From Monodelphis domestica (lineage: Eukaryota > Chordata > Mammalia > Didelphimorphia > Didelphidae): a stretch of 64,000 nt of DNA. This document shows, one piece after another, positions 23,471 to 36,299 of the stretch. Each line of letters starts with the position of its first letter. Within the stretch, counting starts at the first letter, position 1. The DNA is taken from the NCBI RefSeq assembly GCF_027887165.1, contig NC_077227.1, forward strand, positions 88,978,235 through 89,042,234, read 5' to 3'. Made by a program: the position numbers and the translations under genes. Under the pieces are notes generated by a model. The model was not told the origin of the DNA and searched no databases. It saw only the letters and a program-made list of their open reading frames with translations.

Positions 23471-24232
23471 TCCTATCATTTTATGTATGAGTTCATTCCA
23501 TCCATGCTTATAGTTACGATTGCCACTTTTGTTTTCCCCAACATTTTTATATCCCCTCCTTGTTCTGCCATTTTTTCTTTCACTTTATCTTTTTACACCA
23601 GTGGTTTGCTATAACTCAGTCCCCCTAGTCCCCACCCTTATTATAGTTCCCTTTCTGCCCCCTCCCTTTTTGTTCCCTTCTTATTCTTTTAGGGTTTATT
23701 GAGTTCTCTTCCCTCTGTTTCCCTCCCATTTTGATCTCCCCACCCCACTCCCCCCATATTTTTTTCCTTTTCACTTTCCCTGTAAGGTAAGATAGAATTC
23801 TATACCCCAATGTATCTAGATGGTCTTCCCTCTTAGAACTGATTTCACTGACAGTAAGGTTTAAATATTGTGTATTAGCATTCTTTTCCTTTCCTACTTT
23901 TAATAGTATTCTTTCTCTCCCCTTCCCATGAACCTCTTTGTGTGATATAGTTTATTCTATTTATCTTATTCCTTCAATTTTCTCTTGATACTATCTTCTA
24001 TTCCTTCCTCCATTTTAATTTTTTTTGCATATCATATTAGACCACTTATTACCCCAATCTCTACCTATGAATGATTCTTCTTATTAATATAATAGTGAAT
24101 ATAATTTTGAGAGTTTACAAATGACATTTTCAAAATATTGATATAAGCAATTTGATCTTATTGAAGCTCTTACAGAAGAATATGTAAATAAAAAGCATTT
24201 TCCCCATTCCCTTCTCTTTCTTATTTACCTTT

Positions 24233-25284
24233 TCATGTTTTGCTTGATTTTTGTGTTTGGATATCAAACTTTCGGCTTAGTTCTGGTCTTTTCTTTACAA
24301 ATACTTGGAAGTCTTCTATTTTGTTGAATGCCCAAACTTTCCCCTGGAAGTATATAATCAGTTTTGATGGGTAGTTGATCCTTGGTTGAAACCCCATTCT
24401 CTTGCCTTTCTGAATATCATATTCCAATCCATTTAGTGTGGAAGCTGCAAGATCTTGTGTAATCCTGGTTGGTGCTCCTTGATATGTTAATTTTCTCTTT
24501 TTGGCTTCTTGTAAATTTTTCTCTTTAGCTTGGAAGCTCTGGAATTTGGCTATTATATTCCTGAGGGTTGTCTTTTGAGGATTTAGTGTAAAGTGTTATC
24601 TATGAACTTTTTCAATGCTTATTTTGCCCTCTTGTTCAAGAACATCAGGGCAGTTTTCTTGGATAATGTCTTGTAGTATGATGTCAAGATTCCTTTTTAT
24701 TTTTGAGTTTTCAGGTAGACCAATGATTCTCAAATTGTCTCTTTGAGACTGGTTGGCATGATCAATCATCTTCTCAGTGAGATATTTCATGTTTCCTTCT
24801 ATTTTGTCAATCTTTTGACTTTGTTTTATTAATTATTGCTGTTTTGTGAGATCACTGGCTTCCAATTGCCCAATTCTGGTCTTTAAAGACTTGTTTTCTG
24901 CTGTAATCTGTTGATTTTCCACTTTAATCTTTTTATTTCCCTTTTTGGTTTTGTCTATTCTACTTTTCATGGCTTCCAGCTGTTTAATTTTGGTCTCCTG
25001 TTGGGAATTCCTGTCTTTTAAACTGTTATTTTCTTTTTTAACTATTTTCCATTTTTCTTGCCATATTTCATCCATCTTTCTCATAAGCTCTGATTTAAAT
25101 TCTTCAAGAGCTTGTGGCCAATTTCCATGTTTGGGGAAGTTTTGGATGCATTTATTTGTTTGTCCACTTCTGCTATTTCCTCTGTAGTCTGCATTTTTCC
25201 TCCATAAAAATTATCCAGGGTCAGTCCTTTCTTCTTGTTCCTCTTGGTGTTGGGATGTTGTTTTTCCTTGGCATTGTTTGCCAT
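24233..25284 (-). pseudogene. L1 element 3 ORF1, broken
   Basis: Four open pieces in different frames keep the order of ORF1p: start MANNAKEKQHPNTKRNKK, coiled-coil segment (KIKQLEAMKSRIDKTKKGNK), RRM start (RDNLRIIGLPEN) and C-terminal domain (MGFQPRINYPSKLIIYFQG). Colinear with the intact ORF1 of element 2. Confidence 0.88.
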
Positions 25285-25989
25285 CAATATGCTGGTTTTT
25301 CCTTCCATTTCCAACCAGAAGTCTGAATGAAGAGGGCAGGCTCTCTGTGTATGGACCTAAGGAGTGTGATTTTTGCCTGAGGACACCTCTCGAGACTCCC
25401 CATCTTTTACCATTTGCTGCTTGCCCTTGGCTGCACTATCTCTGTGCCCAAGGTCTATGCTCTTCAGCCTGTTGGGGTCTCAGGTCTAGCCACTCTCAGG
25501 GGTGGGTCCTTGGTGATCTCAGTCAGCTGCCAAGGACCTAGAGGTTCCCTTGCTCACCTCAGACGTGCTCCACACTTGCTTACTGATTCTAGTGCACTGG
25601 GTCTGAATATAGTGCACTGTGTGTGGGGTGGGGGAGGGCTGATCAGCCCTCCTTGGTGGAATACCTTGGTGGAAGGTATTTTACCCCCTTATAGTGTGGA
25701 AATACTCAAATCCCACATACCTTCAATGCTGAGCCCCACTGTGCAGTCCCTTCATTCATATGAATTTGGGATTTTTTTGGCCTTTTGAGGTAGTATTTAT
25801 TGGTAGACAATGAGGAGAGGAAGAGTCCTGCATTTACATTGCCACCATCTTTACCCAGAAGAAAAATGCCAAATTTCATACTTTAAATGCAGAAAGAAAC
25901 CTTTTTATTTTGGTCCAATTAGATAAACTTCATTTAAGCACTGAAGAGTTTTAAGGGAAGGGGCAGCTAGATGCATTTATTTTTATTGA

Positions 25990-27190
25990 TTTTACCCAAC
26001 TATGTGTCAATAAATCTGTCAATCTAACTGGTATACGGAAATATCTACAAAAAAATATAAACTATCTATATTAACAAAAGAGGAAATAGAATACTAAAAT
26101 AACTCCACCACAGAAAAAGAAATTGAACAAACCATCAATGAATTCCCTAAGAAATTGGTTCCAGAGCCAGATGGATTTACAGATATCTACCAAACATTTA
26201 AATAACAACGAACTCCAAATAATACATAAACTATTTGGAAAACTAAGAAAGAAGTAATTCCTTCAAATTCCTTTTATGACACAAATATGGAATTGATACC
26301 TAAACCAGGAAGAGCTGATGCCAAGAAAGAAATGTGTAGATCAATTTCCCTAATGAATATTGTTGTAGAATATCTAAATGAAATACTGGCAAGGAGATTA
26401 TAGCAGTATAACATAAGAATCACACATCATGACCAGGTGGGTTTTATAACAGGAATGAAAGGATGGTTTAATATTAAGGAAATTATTAGCATAATTGACC
26501 ATGTCAATAACAAAACTAACAGGAACCATATGATTATCTCTATAGGTTCAGAAAAAACCTTTGACAAAGTACAACTCCCATTCCTAAAAAAATTAGAAAA
26601 CATTGCAATAAAAGAAGCTTTTTTAAAAGTGATAAAGTATATTTATCCAAAACCACTGGCAAGCATTATCTGTAATGGGGATAAACTAGACCTCTTCCTA
26701 ATAAGGTCATAGTTGAAGTAAGGATGTTTATAACCACCATTACTATTTAATATTGTACTAGAAACACTATCTACAACATTTAAAGCAGAAAAACAAATTG
26801 AAAGAATTAGAATAGACAGTGAGGAAACAAAACTATCTCCCTTTGCAGATGATATAATGGTGTACATAGAGTACCCCAGAAAATGAACCAGAAAAACTAA
26901 CAGAAACAATTAAAAATTTTAGCAGAGTTGTAGGCTTGAAAATAACCCACATAGGTCATCAGCATTTCTATTTGCCACAAAGTTCAACAGCAAGTTATAG
27001 AAAAGGAATTTTCATTTACAATATTTGTAGGCAATATAACATACCTGGGAGTATACATAACAAAATAAACTCTGCAACTATATGAATATAATTACAAAAC
27101 ATTTGTCACACACAAAAAAGTGAGACCTAAACAATTATAAAAATGTTAATATGGAGAAAGCTGTTGACAACATTAATCATTCCATAAATA
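25990..27190 (+). mobile_element. Old L1 fragment, plus strand
   Basis: ORF2-derived sequence with a readable RT piece (26437-26712: [33 protein letters not shown]). Many stops; truncated at both ends. Confidence 0.8.
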
Positions 27191-27480
27191 CTGTCAAGAT
27201 GGAATTCCTCTTTTTTATTTCTTTGGTTTAAACCATGTTACTGAAAAACCAATACTGTGCCATATGTTTATACTTTTCTTGGCACATAAACCAGATATTT
27301 TACAGACAAGGAGGACAGTAAAAGGCAACTACTCACTCAAGTCACATACTTGATCATTCTCCATCAAAGAGAAACAGCCATAACCATCATAATTCGATAG
27401 TAATTTAATGAGAATTAGTTGTAAACCACTAAAATTATATGTGAAGGTATGCATATAATAGAGATAGCAAGATCATACAT
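27191..27480. other. Unassigned sequence
   Basis: Nothing recognised. Confidence 0.4.
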
Positions 27481-27484
27481 AAGA

Positions 27485-27835
27485 GGTAACATGATATGGC
27501 TTAAAAAGAAATGGATCTAAGATTAGAAGACCTAGGTTTGCTTTCAGACACTTAATTGTATGGTCTTGAGTAAGCTGCTTAATTTTTCTGAGCCCTAATT
27601 TTGTCAGTGAAAAAAAAAAGGGGCAATAATTTCAATGGACTGGTATGGGGAAAGTATTCTGTAGCACTGAATATGTAGCACTAGAATGGGGACCTCATGA
27701 TCTTTTTATTTTACAAATGAGAAAATTGAGATCCTGGAAGTTTATGTGATTTGATGAAAGGCCACAGAGGTAGGAGAACTGGAGCCCAGGTTCTCTGACT
27801 CTAAAGTTAGTTTCTATTGTATCATGATGGCTCAT
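27485..27835. repeat. Two MIR-type SINE remnants in opposite orientation
   Basis: 27485-27680 is plus oriented (tagaagacctaggtttgc, ggtcttgagtaagctgctta). 27700-27835 is minus oriented (attttacaaatgagaaaatt, ggagcccaggttctctgact). Confidence 0.65.
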
Positions 27836-29120
27836 AAATAAATGCATTCCTTCAAAGCTTTTCCCCTCATTTTGACCCTCTCCATGCCACCAGTGTCTCA
27901 TGCTAGTGTCTCTGTTCTGTGTTCCTAGTCCAGTCCATAACCTGCCCCCAATGAAGTGCCTTTTATGCCACTTACCATGGGCATAGTTTATATTACTTGC
28001 CATAGGGGCAAAATTCCTCATTATAGCTCTACTTAAGTAACTATAATGATATATATGTATGTATAATATACATATTTTACGTGCCTATTTGTGTGTATAA
28101 ACATACATATATAGCTATAATTGAGTAGGAAGTTTGGTGGACCCCAGTAATAATCATGTTGCTATGGTAATATTAGATAAAATTAGAGAATATAGTAATA
28201 ATATTAGGGGGATATGAAATGTAAATATCAGGAATAAAAAGACTTTGAATGATCAGGCTTCAGAAAAATGACCAACTCCCGGGTTCTTCCCTAAATTTAA
28301 CCTTAATCCTGAATCCTTACTCTTAGCCTCTTGAATATTGGTATTTGGTAAGATTGTAATGGGAACCAGTCTGATTTTTTTAGTTTATTCTTGTTCTTCC
28401 CCTAATTTAGGCCCTCTTTCTTCAATCCAAAATGGGGATAGTTTTTCCCTTTATTTTTTGGATGATCCCATTCATTGGTAGCTACTGTCCCTACCTTGAG
28501 CAAAATACCCACTTAGCGTAGTTCACCGCAGAAATTTAATAAGTACTTGCCCAGGTGGATTGAATTGAATTGTAGCTACTCAATAAGGTATATGGAATTG
28601 AAACTGTTCATCCATATGATAGGATTGCAAGAATATTCCATGTTACCTGTGCCACTGGAAAGACAGATCACCTTTACTAGTTTGGTCAACATTCATAATT
28701 GGCACAGTATTCAGACTTGTTTTGCTGTGGGGTGCAGATATATTTTTCCAAAGTTGATTTTTGGCTTTCCAAAGGGAAGTTGGAAAATATCCATGTACTA
28801 TGCTTGACAATAGTTTCTATTTGTGATTACTGACATCAACTTTAGTAAATTAACTACATCTTTTTATTGAGTAGTGGCTCTGTGCATCATTTCTCCTTTC
28901 TCGTCATATTTGACTTTTCAATTCCTCCTATAGCAAAAGGCAAATAGAATGCATAGAGTTGATCAACAGCCAAAAATAGGTGGTCTAGAGCTATACAAAT
29001 TACAGAAGATCATTTGACTGACTCATTCAGCTTAAAAAGGTATTTCAGGGAATTTTTCATTAGGGAAATCTGATTCTAACTTAAAGTTCCCCCATGGCAG
29101 AGACCATTAAGATAATAAAA
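27836..29120. other. Unassigned, largely unique sequence
   Basis: AT-rich with an alternating purine-pyrimidine patch near 28045-28110. Short open frames have no recognisable domain. No exon or RNA gene supported. Confidence 0.45.
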
Positions 29121-29123
29121 TAT

Positions 29124-29325
29124 GGGGCAGCTAGGTGGTTCAATGGATAGAGAGCCTTACTTATAAACAGGAGGTCCAACATTCAAATCTGACCCTAGAC
29201 ACTTTTTACCTGTGTAACAAGTCACTTAACCCTATTTGCGTAGCCCTTACTGCCTTAGAATCAATATTTGGTATCAATTCTAAGACAAAAATGAATGATT
29301 TTTAAAAAAAGAATAACAACAACAA
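29124..29325 (+). mobile_element. tRNA-derived SINE (WSINE1/SINE1 type)
   Basis: Head ggggcagctaggtggttcaa, B-box region cattcaaatctgaccctag, tail ttggtatcaattctaagac and an A-rich end. Plus strand, moderately diverged. Confidence 0.85.
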
Positions 29326-29539
29326 AACACAAAGGTAATGGGAAGACTCAGGGAATGATATCTGATTTATTTTGGAATTAGGCAAATGTATATTAGATCT
29401 CTGGCTTGCTTTCAGACTGACATATAGGGAGTCAGAGTGACATTTGTCTTTGTAGATGGTTAAACTGTGAAAGACTTCTATTGAGGTTCTAGCAAATCAC
29501 CCACTCCACTACTTTTCATCTCTCTTTTAAGTGTTGTAT

Positions 29540-29645
29540 TCCCACTTTAGAATGTAAGCTCCTTGAAGACAAGGGCTATATTTGGTTGTTTGTTTATGTT
29601 TGTATTTCCAGTGCTTGGCACAGTGCCTTGGCATATAGTTGTTTT
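29540..29645 (+). repeat. L2/MIR-type 3' end
   Basis: 'aatgtaagctccttgaagac' followed by 'ccagtgcttggcacagtgcc' is the common 3' end shared by L2-type elements. Confidence 0.65.
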
Positions 29646-29659
29646 TTATCTTTCCTTTT

Positions 29660-30165
29660 CAAATAGGACCAATGACATCACATAGTTATATCTTGAATTG
29701 CTGCATGAGTTGGATTTAAGTGGTAGAAACTTTCACTAAATTCTCAGCTTCACTTTCTCTTCTAGAGTTGTCAAAGTTCAGTGGCAAGGCAAAGATCAGG
29801 ATGACTGGTGATATCCCAAGATGCAGTGGTTGACTTAGGCATCTTCGGTATCTGACCAAGGCATAACTGCTCCCTATTGACTGCATCTGCCATCTTTATT
29901 GCTGTTGGAACAGATTATTCTTCTCTGCCCCTTCCATTAGGGAAAGTCTTCAAATGCCTGAGATAGATACTCCTCATATGAACTCACTGAAGGGTTTAAA
30001 GCCTGTCAGTTACCCTCAACTGGCTTAGAGAGCCTGCCAAGTCAGTTTTACCAGAGTATGACCATTTTGCATGCTACAATTCCTTGGAGTCACAAGTGAG
30101 AGTTAGGTGAAAGGTGGACACCAAAGGTGGATGAGTAGTCCTGAAAAAGGCCTGACAAGACCCAA
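29660..30165 (+). repeat. Old dispersed repeat, family uncertain
   Basis: Starts 'aggaccaatgacatcacata' and has the texture of a known ancient mammalian interspersed repeat (possibly RTE-related). I cannot name it with confidence. Confidence 0.35.
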
Positions 30166-30394
30166 TACCAGCATTGCTGTACTAAATAGATGCTTAATAT
30201 AAAGTAATCCATTTAAGAAACATTATTCTAAGAAGGGGTCCATATGCTTAACCAACTGCCAGAAGGAGTCCAAGACACACAAGAAGTTAAGAACTCTTGC
30301 TTTAAATCAGCTTGAATTTGCCCTATTTTTAGTCTGTATATTAATTGTCTGGAACCATTTGGTGAGATTTACAGAAGTAATCAAATTAATTAAT

Positions 30395-30725
30395 TATCAT
30401 TCACTGAGTATCTATTATATTTCAGGAATTATGCTAGGTATTGAGATAAAAGACAAAAAATGATGCAGAACTTGCCTTTGGAGAGCCTACTTTCTCTTGA
30501 AGGAGACAACATGTACATCAAGAATATACATAAAATATGTACAGTATGTTATGTTAGCAATATATTAGAGTTTATAAGGACTTTAAAGTTCACATGGTTC
30601 AATTTCCACATTTGACAAATGGGGAAACTGAGGCTCATTCAGTGAATGATCTAAGGTCCCAGGTGAATTAATGGAATAACTAGGCTAAAACCCAGATTTT
30701 TTTCATTCACAGTACAATATGCTTT
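30395..30725. repeat. L2/L3-like fragment and antisense MIR
   Basis: 30395-30520 resembles the LINE segment 'tctattatatttcaggaatt...gctaggtattgag'. 30570-30725 is an antisense MIR (aatggggaaactgaggctca). Confidence 0.55.
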
Positions 30726-31640
30726 AATATCTTCACTTTAGAATCTGCAAAATCTCTGTAATCTAAACTTAGAGTAATAACAGCCTATCTGTTTTAGATA
30801 TGATTATTTATTCAAAGGGAGCCAGGTGCTTAAAATTGTAGTCCATTATAAGCACATAAGACACTTCCACTCCAATTCTGTTGTTAAATTTCCTTTCTAT
30901 TGCTCCATCTGGTGTTAAATATAAAAAACACTATTGTTCATTTTATACCTGCATACATTTTAAATAAGACTCTCAACATTATCTTGTCCATTTAAAATAA
31001 TTGTATTAAAATGTGAAGAAATATGATCTTGTAAAAGCTGCAGTCTGAAACATACAGGGAGTAATAGAGAAAGAGTAGAGCAGTTATTATTTAAAATTCA
31101 TGGTAACAGAGACAAGATTGATTGAGAGAACTTCCTCCTTTAGGATAACTGAGCTGTGATTGAAAAAGATGCTACTTCCCAGCCAAGCTCCACAAGAAAA
31201 CAAGGGGTCATAATGAAAGGGGGGTGTCTCCTAGGTCCCTTGACCCAATAGTGGTTACTGGGGAGACTGAGGACACCATCCAATTGCCAGGAAATTAAGA
31301 TGACTTTAACCTCACCCGGAATTAAAATAGCAATACAGTTCTCCTCAGGACCAGTCCATCTTAGTGTTCAATTCCCTTTCAATTTAAGCACTTGGATTTT
31401 CCAAAACACTATGATTATCAACTATAGACATGCCTTGACAAGAAAAGAAGATTGACCACTAACAAAAAAATACTGAGGGATAAATAATAACTATTACCTA
31501 AAGCTTAAATAGAAAAGTGGCTGAAGAAAATAAGAGAATAATTTAAAGAATAAAGCCAAGAGCACTTACATATTAAGAGATCTGTGATCTTACTCGTGTG
31601 AGTGGTCTCTCCAAAGAGGCAGATAGCAATCTCTTTGAGG
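30726..31640. other. Unassigned, largely unique sequence
   Basis: Nothing recognised as gene, RNA or repeat. Confidence 0.45.
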
Positions 31641-31644
31641 AAAA

Positions 31645-31835
31645 GATAATGTGTGGTACAGTGGAAAGTGCACAGGATCTGGAATTGGAGGACCTGAATC
31701 CAGATCCTGGCTCAGTCAATTAGTAGAATTTGTGACCTTGAGGTCCGATAACCTCTCTGGACCATCCTGTTTCCCATCTGTAAAATGAGAAAATTGAACT
31801 AAATTATCTCTGAATTTATAATCCTGTGACTGTTT
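31645..31835 (+). repeat. MIR SINE
   Basis: Landmarks 'gtacagtggaaagtgcacag', 'catctgtaaaatgag' and 'ttataatcctgtgactgt' in order. Confidence 0.75.
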
Positions 31836-32590
31836 CTTGAGTTACTGGGTTATAAAAAGAAATCATTTCCCAGTGAAAAGCTGATCTATTTGGCCTTGAG
31901 TCTTTCTGAACTTAAGTGGGTTTTCCCTAAAAAATGACAAAATGTAGTTTGCTAGCTGGTCTTAGTAGAACTTACCACTGTTTACATTCTTTTGGCTTAG
32001 ACTCTGAGAACTCAGGGTCACCTCTGCACAGAGGAGTGGTTAAGGGTAAGAATGAAGAATCCAATTCTGAGGGAAATACAACAGCAGAGAATGTAAAGTC
32101 TTATTGCCCCCAGAGGTTTAGCTAGATTTTTAATAATTTACCATCACTAAAATTGCAATGCGGCATTCACACCACTGCTGTAAAGAGTTCAGAGAATAAA
32201 AGTGGTCAAGAAGTTCGTGTTCTTGTAGTGTAGCATTCATTTGGATTTGCTTATGCTATAATTAATCAAAGGTAGTGCCTATACACACAAACTGACTTGC
32301 AAAAAAAGTTTTTTGAATGCAATTGAACTTATTTTAGGGCTTTTGGGGGGGGGGAAGAGGAAGGGACATTCACCTTGAATTAAGGCGATGGAGCAATATA
32401 TGCCTTTTTTTCCTAACCATTTTATTTTAGACAAGGAGTGCACAATAAAAAATCTTGTTAAGCTTGAAAAATATTCTTTGTATAATTATAATATTCACAA
32501 CAGTAGCAGAAGTAGTGAGGCAAAATAAAGGAGTTTGCTTTCAATGACAGTAATATTTAGACACAGGAAAATATGTTCATTAATATATGC
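31836..32590. other. Unassigned sequence
   Basis: Includes a short G run at 32344-32353. A 63-codon frame at 31934-32125 has no domain I recognise and is not called a gene. Confidence 0.45.
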
Positions 32591-32594
32591 CCAA

Positions 32595-33310
32595 CAGAGG
32601 CATCATTCACTCAAAATACGTCATTCTTTCACATGCCAGATGACAGGCACTGCAATAAGCAGTGAGTCCACAAAGCCAAAAAGGAAATAGACCCTGCTTC
32701 CAAGGAGCTTACTCCAGGAGAGAGATAGTATGTACACCTGTAAGTAAATGCAACAATATTTTCAAAGCAAAGCAATGCACTGTAATGGGAAGGGTATTAG
32801 CAACTCAGAGGATCAGAATCAGTCTCATGTAGGAGATGGCATTTGAATTGAACTTTGAAGGAAGTAGATGATGCAGTGGATAGAGAGTCATGCCTGGAAT
32901 CTTCTTGAGTTCAAACCTGTCCTCAGAAACTTACTAGCTGTCACAACCTTGTTTGCCTTAGTTTCCTCATCTGTAAAATGATATGGAGAAGGAAATATCA
33001 AATCCCTCCAGTATCTTTGCCAAGAAAAACCAAAATGGAGTCCTGAAGAGCTGGAAAAGACTGAAAATGACTGAATAACAACAGGGATTCTAAGAGGAAG
33101 AAAAATTATATTCCAGGCATTGAGAGAAAGGTTGTGAAGCTTTAAATGCCAAACAAGATTTTGCATTTCATCATAGAGACAATGGGAAGCAATAAAAGCA
33201 TCTCCAGTGGAAGAGTAGTTAGATTTGTGTTTTGGGAATAAAGGAGTAGTTTGGCAACTATTTGGAGGATGGGTTGAATAAAGGAGGTCAAAACCAAAGT
33301 TCATTCATGG
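32595..33310 (+). repeat. Old LINE (L2/L3-like) split by a MAR1-type SINE
   Basis: LINE-like flanks (ccctgcttccaaggagctta; 'gaaaggttgtgaagctttaa' to 'ggaggatgggttgaa') surround a MAR1-type SINE at about 32868-33085. The SINE shows 'atgcagtggatagagagtc', 'atctttgccaagaaaaacc' and a CA/AAC-rich end. Confidence 0.65.
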
Positions 33311-33695
33311 ATTGAGGTAGACTCATTCCCTGATCTAAAGGGTATAGGATAATTGGATTTAGCTCTAAAAGGGAATATAAGAGTACCTTTAGCACTGTTA
33401 GGCTATACTTCCTGTGGGACAGGGAATTTCCTTGGAGCAGAATATGATATTAAATTGGCAAAATATATAAGATTCAAACAGAATTTTCCTTTTTAAGAGG
33501 GGCGACCAGTTTTGTCTGAGTGATAATTGGGCATTTCAAAACTGCCAGTCACTTGCCAGTTTGTCTCTACTTTTGTGTGCCTCACATTCTGAGCTTACAC
33601 AGATTGTTTTTAATTTTAGGAATATCTACCAAAGTTGCATCTCTTTGACTCATGCTTGTACCACCAAGACCTACCTTTGGGAAATCTCAGAAAAT
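33311..33695. other. Unassigned sequence
   Basis: Nothing recognised. Confidence 0.4.
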
Positions 33696-33699
33696 AGTA

Positions 33700-33822
33700 A
33701 GCTAGAGTTGATCTTAGAGAAGGAAATGGCAAGCTATTCTAAGTACTTTTGCCAAGAAAACTCCAAATGGGGCCATAAAGAGTCAGATGTGACTGAAAAA
33801 TGGCTAAACAATAACAAAAATG
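33700..33822 (+). repeat. 3' half of a MAR1-type SINE
   Basis: 'agaaggaaatggcaagctat', 'ttttgccaagaaaactccaa' and 'aaagagtcagatgtgactga' are the diagnostic 3' body. 5'-truncated. Confidence 0.8.
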
Positions 33823-34079
33823 GCTTGTCCTCTACATATGTTGCTATAAGCCTTTAAGGTATCATTGCACTTTTGTGTACCAGATGGCCTTTGTATGATC
33901 TGACAGAAAATGCAAAAAACAAATTGAGGATTTACAATAATCTGTAAATTGTTGATATGGTTCTGGTTTCCTCTCTAATAAAACCCCTCTGGGATGGATT
34001 CCTCTTGGGAATAGGAACAATTTTGGTATTCTAGAGTCAGTCTTTTAATATTCTGGTTAATTTCACCTTTCATTCCAGA

Positions 34080-34680
34080 CATCAATATAAGTAGTCTTAC
34101 AGAATTATATCAAGGAAACTAATTCCTCTAGAAGGAAAATGAATGTGGGTTTTTTTCCCCAGATGCAGCATCCTTCTAGTGGGTTCCTTTTCCTTTAGAC
34201 CCAAATCTGCTCCAAGCTTTGTTGTTTTCTCAGGAACTCTTAGGCAAAAAAGGAGGGAAAAACTAAGCTGAAGATGAAGCCACCCTTTTATAGAACAGAA
34301 TAAAGGGGGCTCTTCCCCCAACAGTACCTCCCACAACTGTTTGAGTCAACCAATTCATCCCTAACACAAAAGGATGACTCATCCTACAACGTCCACCCCA
34401 CTTCCAATTATTTTGATTGTTAGTTAGTGACCCGTTGATTTATCCTAATGGTTTGTCCATGCATGGGAAGGGGATAAAAATGGGTGAATTATTAGGATAA
34501 CCCAACCTTTAGCTTCCTCCTATGATGGGACCCTCTAGTTCTTCCTACATTTTATTCAACCTGCTTCTTACTTGGTCTTAGCCTTATCTTTTCCTTATTG
34601 GCTTGGCTATTACATTCTCCACTCCTAACCTCAGCATCCTGGTATCTTATATGCCTAACTTCCACCAGCTGGATGCTAGG
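34080..34680 (-). repeat. Possible LTR-like segment
   Basis: Minus strand shows a TATA box (CTATAAAAGGG near 34290) preceded by an AP-1-like TGACTCA context and followed by a transcript-like stretch. No paired LTR, internal region or target duplication seen, so the call is weak. Confidence 0.3.
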
Positions 34681-34689
34681 AGTTTAAGA

Positions 34690-35230
34690 CATGTCAAAGA
34701 CAAATTTCCAAGAAAGGGAAGAGGCCACACCTATGTAAATGATGATCATATATGAACAGAAATCTAAAGAATACACTAAAAAAACACTACCTCACCCCCA
34801 TTCTTCTTCTTTGCAGGTGAACTGTATGTTTCAAATCTTTTTCAACTGTTAAAGGTCTATCTACCCCCTCCCGGTTTTCCCCTTTAAACTCTGTCATTTG
34901 TACAGCCTATTAACCTTTAACTTTATGACTATCCAAAGATGAAATACTGGCAGCATTTAAGTCTGAGAATACTAGAGACCTACCTTCTTGGTTTGCAAGA
35001 GAGGTGAAGCACTTTCTTTTAAATCAGTCATTTTTAATATCAGTCAGAGAGACGCAATGCCTTGGAGACTATTTTTAGCTCTGCATATTGAGGTTATTCA
35101 TAATAAATGTGGAACAGGTTCCAGTCTACATATACCCACATATATTAAGAAGAGAACTGGTTTCCTCTCTCCAGTTCTGCAATTAAATGCTATAAACCCA
35201 ATTAGAACGACTCAATTCTTAGTTCATTTA
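34690..35230. other. Unassigned sequence
   Basis: Nothing recognised. Confidence 0.4.
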
Positions 35231-35232
35231 AT

Positions 35233-35455
35233 CTATTTTTTAAACCCTTACCTTCTGTCTTAGAATTGATGTTAAATATTGGTTCCAAGGCAGAAGAGTG
35301 GCAAGGGCTAGGCATTTGGAGTTAAGTGATTTGCCCAGGGTTATATAGCTAGGCAGTATCAGAGATCAAATTAGAATCCAGGACCTCTTATCTCTATGCT
35401 GGCTCTCTATCCCTGGAGCCACCTATCTGCCGCCCCCCCCCCCCCCACACACACA
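35233..35455 (-). mobile_element. tRNA-derived SINE plus C/CA run
   Basis: Antisense copy (aacccttaccttctgtctta, gatttgcccagggttatata) ending at a run of C (35432-35445) and a short CA run. Confidence 0.82.
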
Positions 35456-35594
35456 CTTAATCTTACTATAACATTGTTTGGGGAGTTCAGGTTTTTCTAG
35501 TGAAAGCTTTAGTGTGAATGGCAAAACAAACAAAACCAAAGTAGAAAAGGCATTTTTACTGACTGTCAGAAGATTTGAGTTCTAGTTCTGAGTT

Positions 35595-35858
35595 GTATTT
35601 GTTTAGTTGTTTTTCGGTAATACCTGACTTCTCATGACCTCTTTTGGGTTTTCTTGGCAAAGATAATGGTGTGGTATGCCATTTCCTTCCCTAGATCATT
35701 TCACAGATAAAGAAACTGAGGAAAATAGGGGAAGTGACTTGCTCAGGATCACACAGCTAATAAATACCTGAGGCCAGATTTGAACTCCCCAAAATGAGTT
35801 TTCCTGACTTCAAATCTGGCACTCTATCCCCATGTACTACCTAGCTTCCCCATTCTGG
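35595..35858 (-). mobile_element. MAR1-type SINE, antisense
   Basis: Carries the antisense 3' body (gggttttcttggcaaagata, gccatttccttccctag), the CORE (cttgctcaggatcacacagc) and the head (ggcactctatccccatgtac). Confidence 0.82.
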
Positions 35859-35964
35859 GTGTGACATTAATTGTGTAATCTTGTAAAACTCAGATCTCTG
35901 GACCTCTTTTCTCTCATCTTTAAAATAAATGACCTCCAAGATTTTTTCCAGCTCTAGTTGCAGT

Positions 35965-36205
35965 CTACAAATTAGTGGCAAGATGGCACGGTGGACAGTC
36001 AGGAAGAGTTGAGTTCTAATTCAGCCTAAGACTCTTCCTAGCTGTGTGATCCTAGGCAAGTCACTTAACCTCTGTTTGTCTCAGTTTCCTCAACTGTAAA
36101 ATAGGAATAATAATAATAATAACTACTTCCTAGGACCCAAATGAGAAAATATTTGTAGAAACACTTGACATATAGTAGGCATTAAGAAATGTATATCCTT
36201 TTATA
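35965..36205 (+). repeat. CORE-SINE (MIR/MAR type) with (AAT)n
   Basis: 'agctgtgtgatcctaggcaa', 'ctcaactgtaaaatagg', a taataataataat run, and 'acatatagtaggcattaaga'. Confidence 0.8.
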
Positions 36206-36299
36206 TGTATATGTATAGCTTTATTCCTATGTTATTAGAGTGACTTAAGGTGAAAAAAGTTTTAGTGAATTAGGGGTCAAACTAAAATGATCTCATCTG

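Larger units (their letters stand above)
14711..25868 (-). mobile_element. L1 element 3: full-length, decayed, host of a nested L1
   Basis: A minus-strand L1 flanked by a 17-bp duplication with one mismatch, ccaaatgtcatacttta (14694-14710) and ccaaatttcatacttta (25869-25885). On the poly(A) side the plus strand shows a TTTA-rich run. The 5' end carries the sense motif AAGATGGTGGC. Subtracting the nested L1 and its duplicated target leaves about 6.5 kb, the length of a full-length mammalian L1. Both ORFs are broken. The nested copy at 15754-20386 is a later event. Confidence 0.9.
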
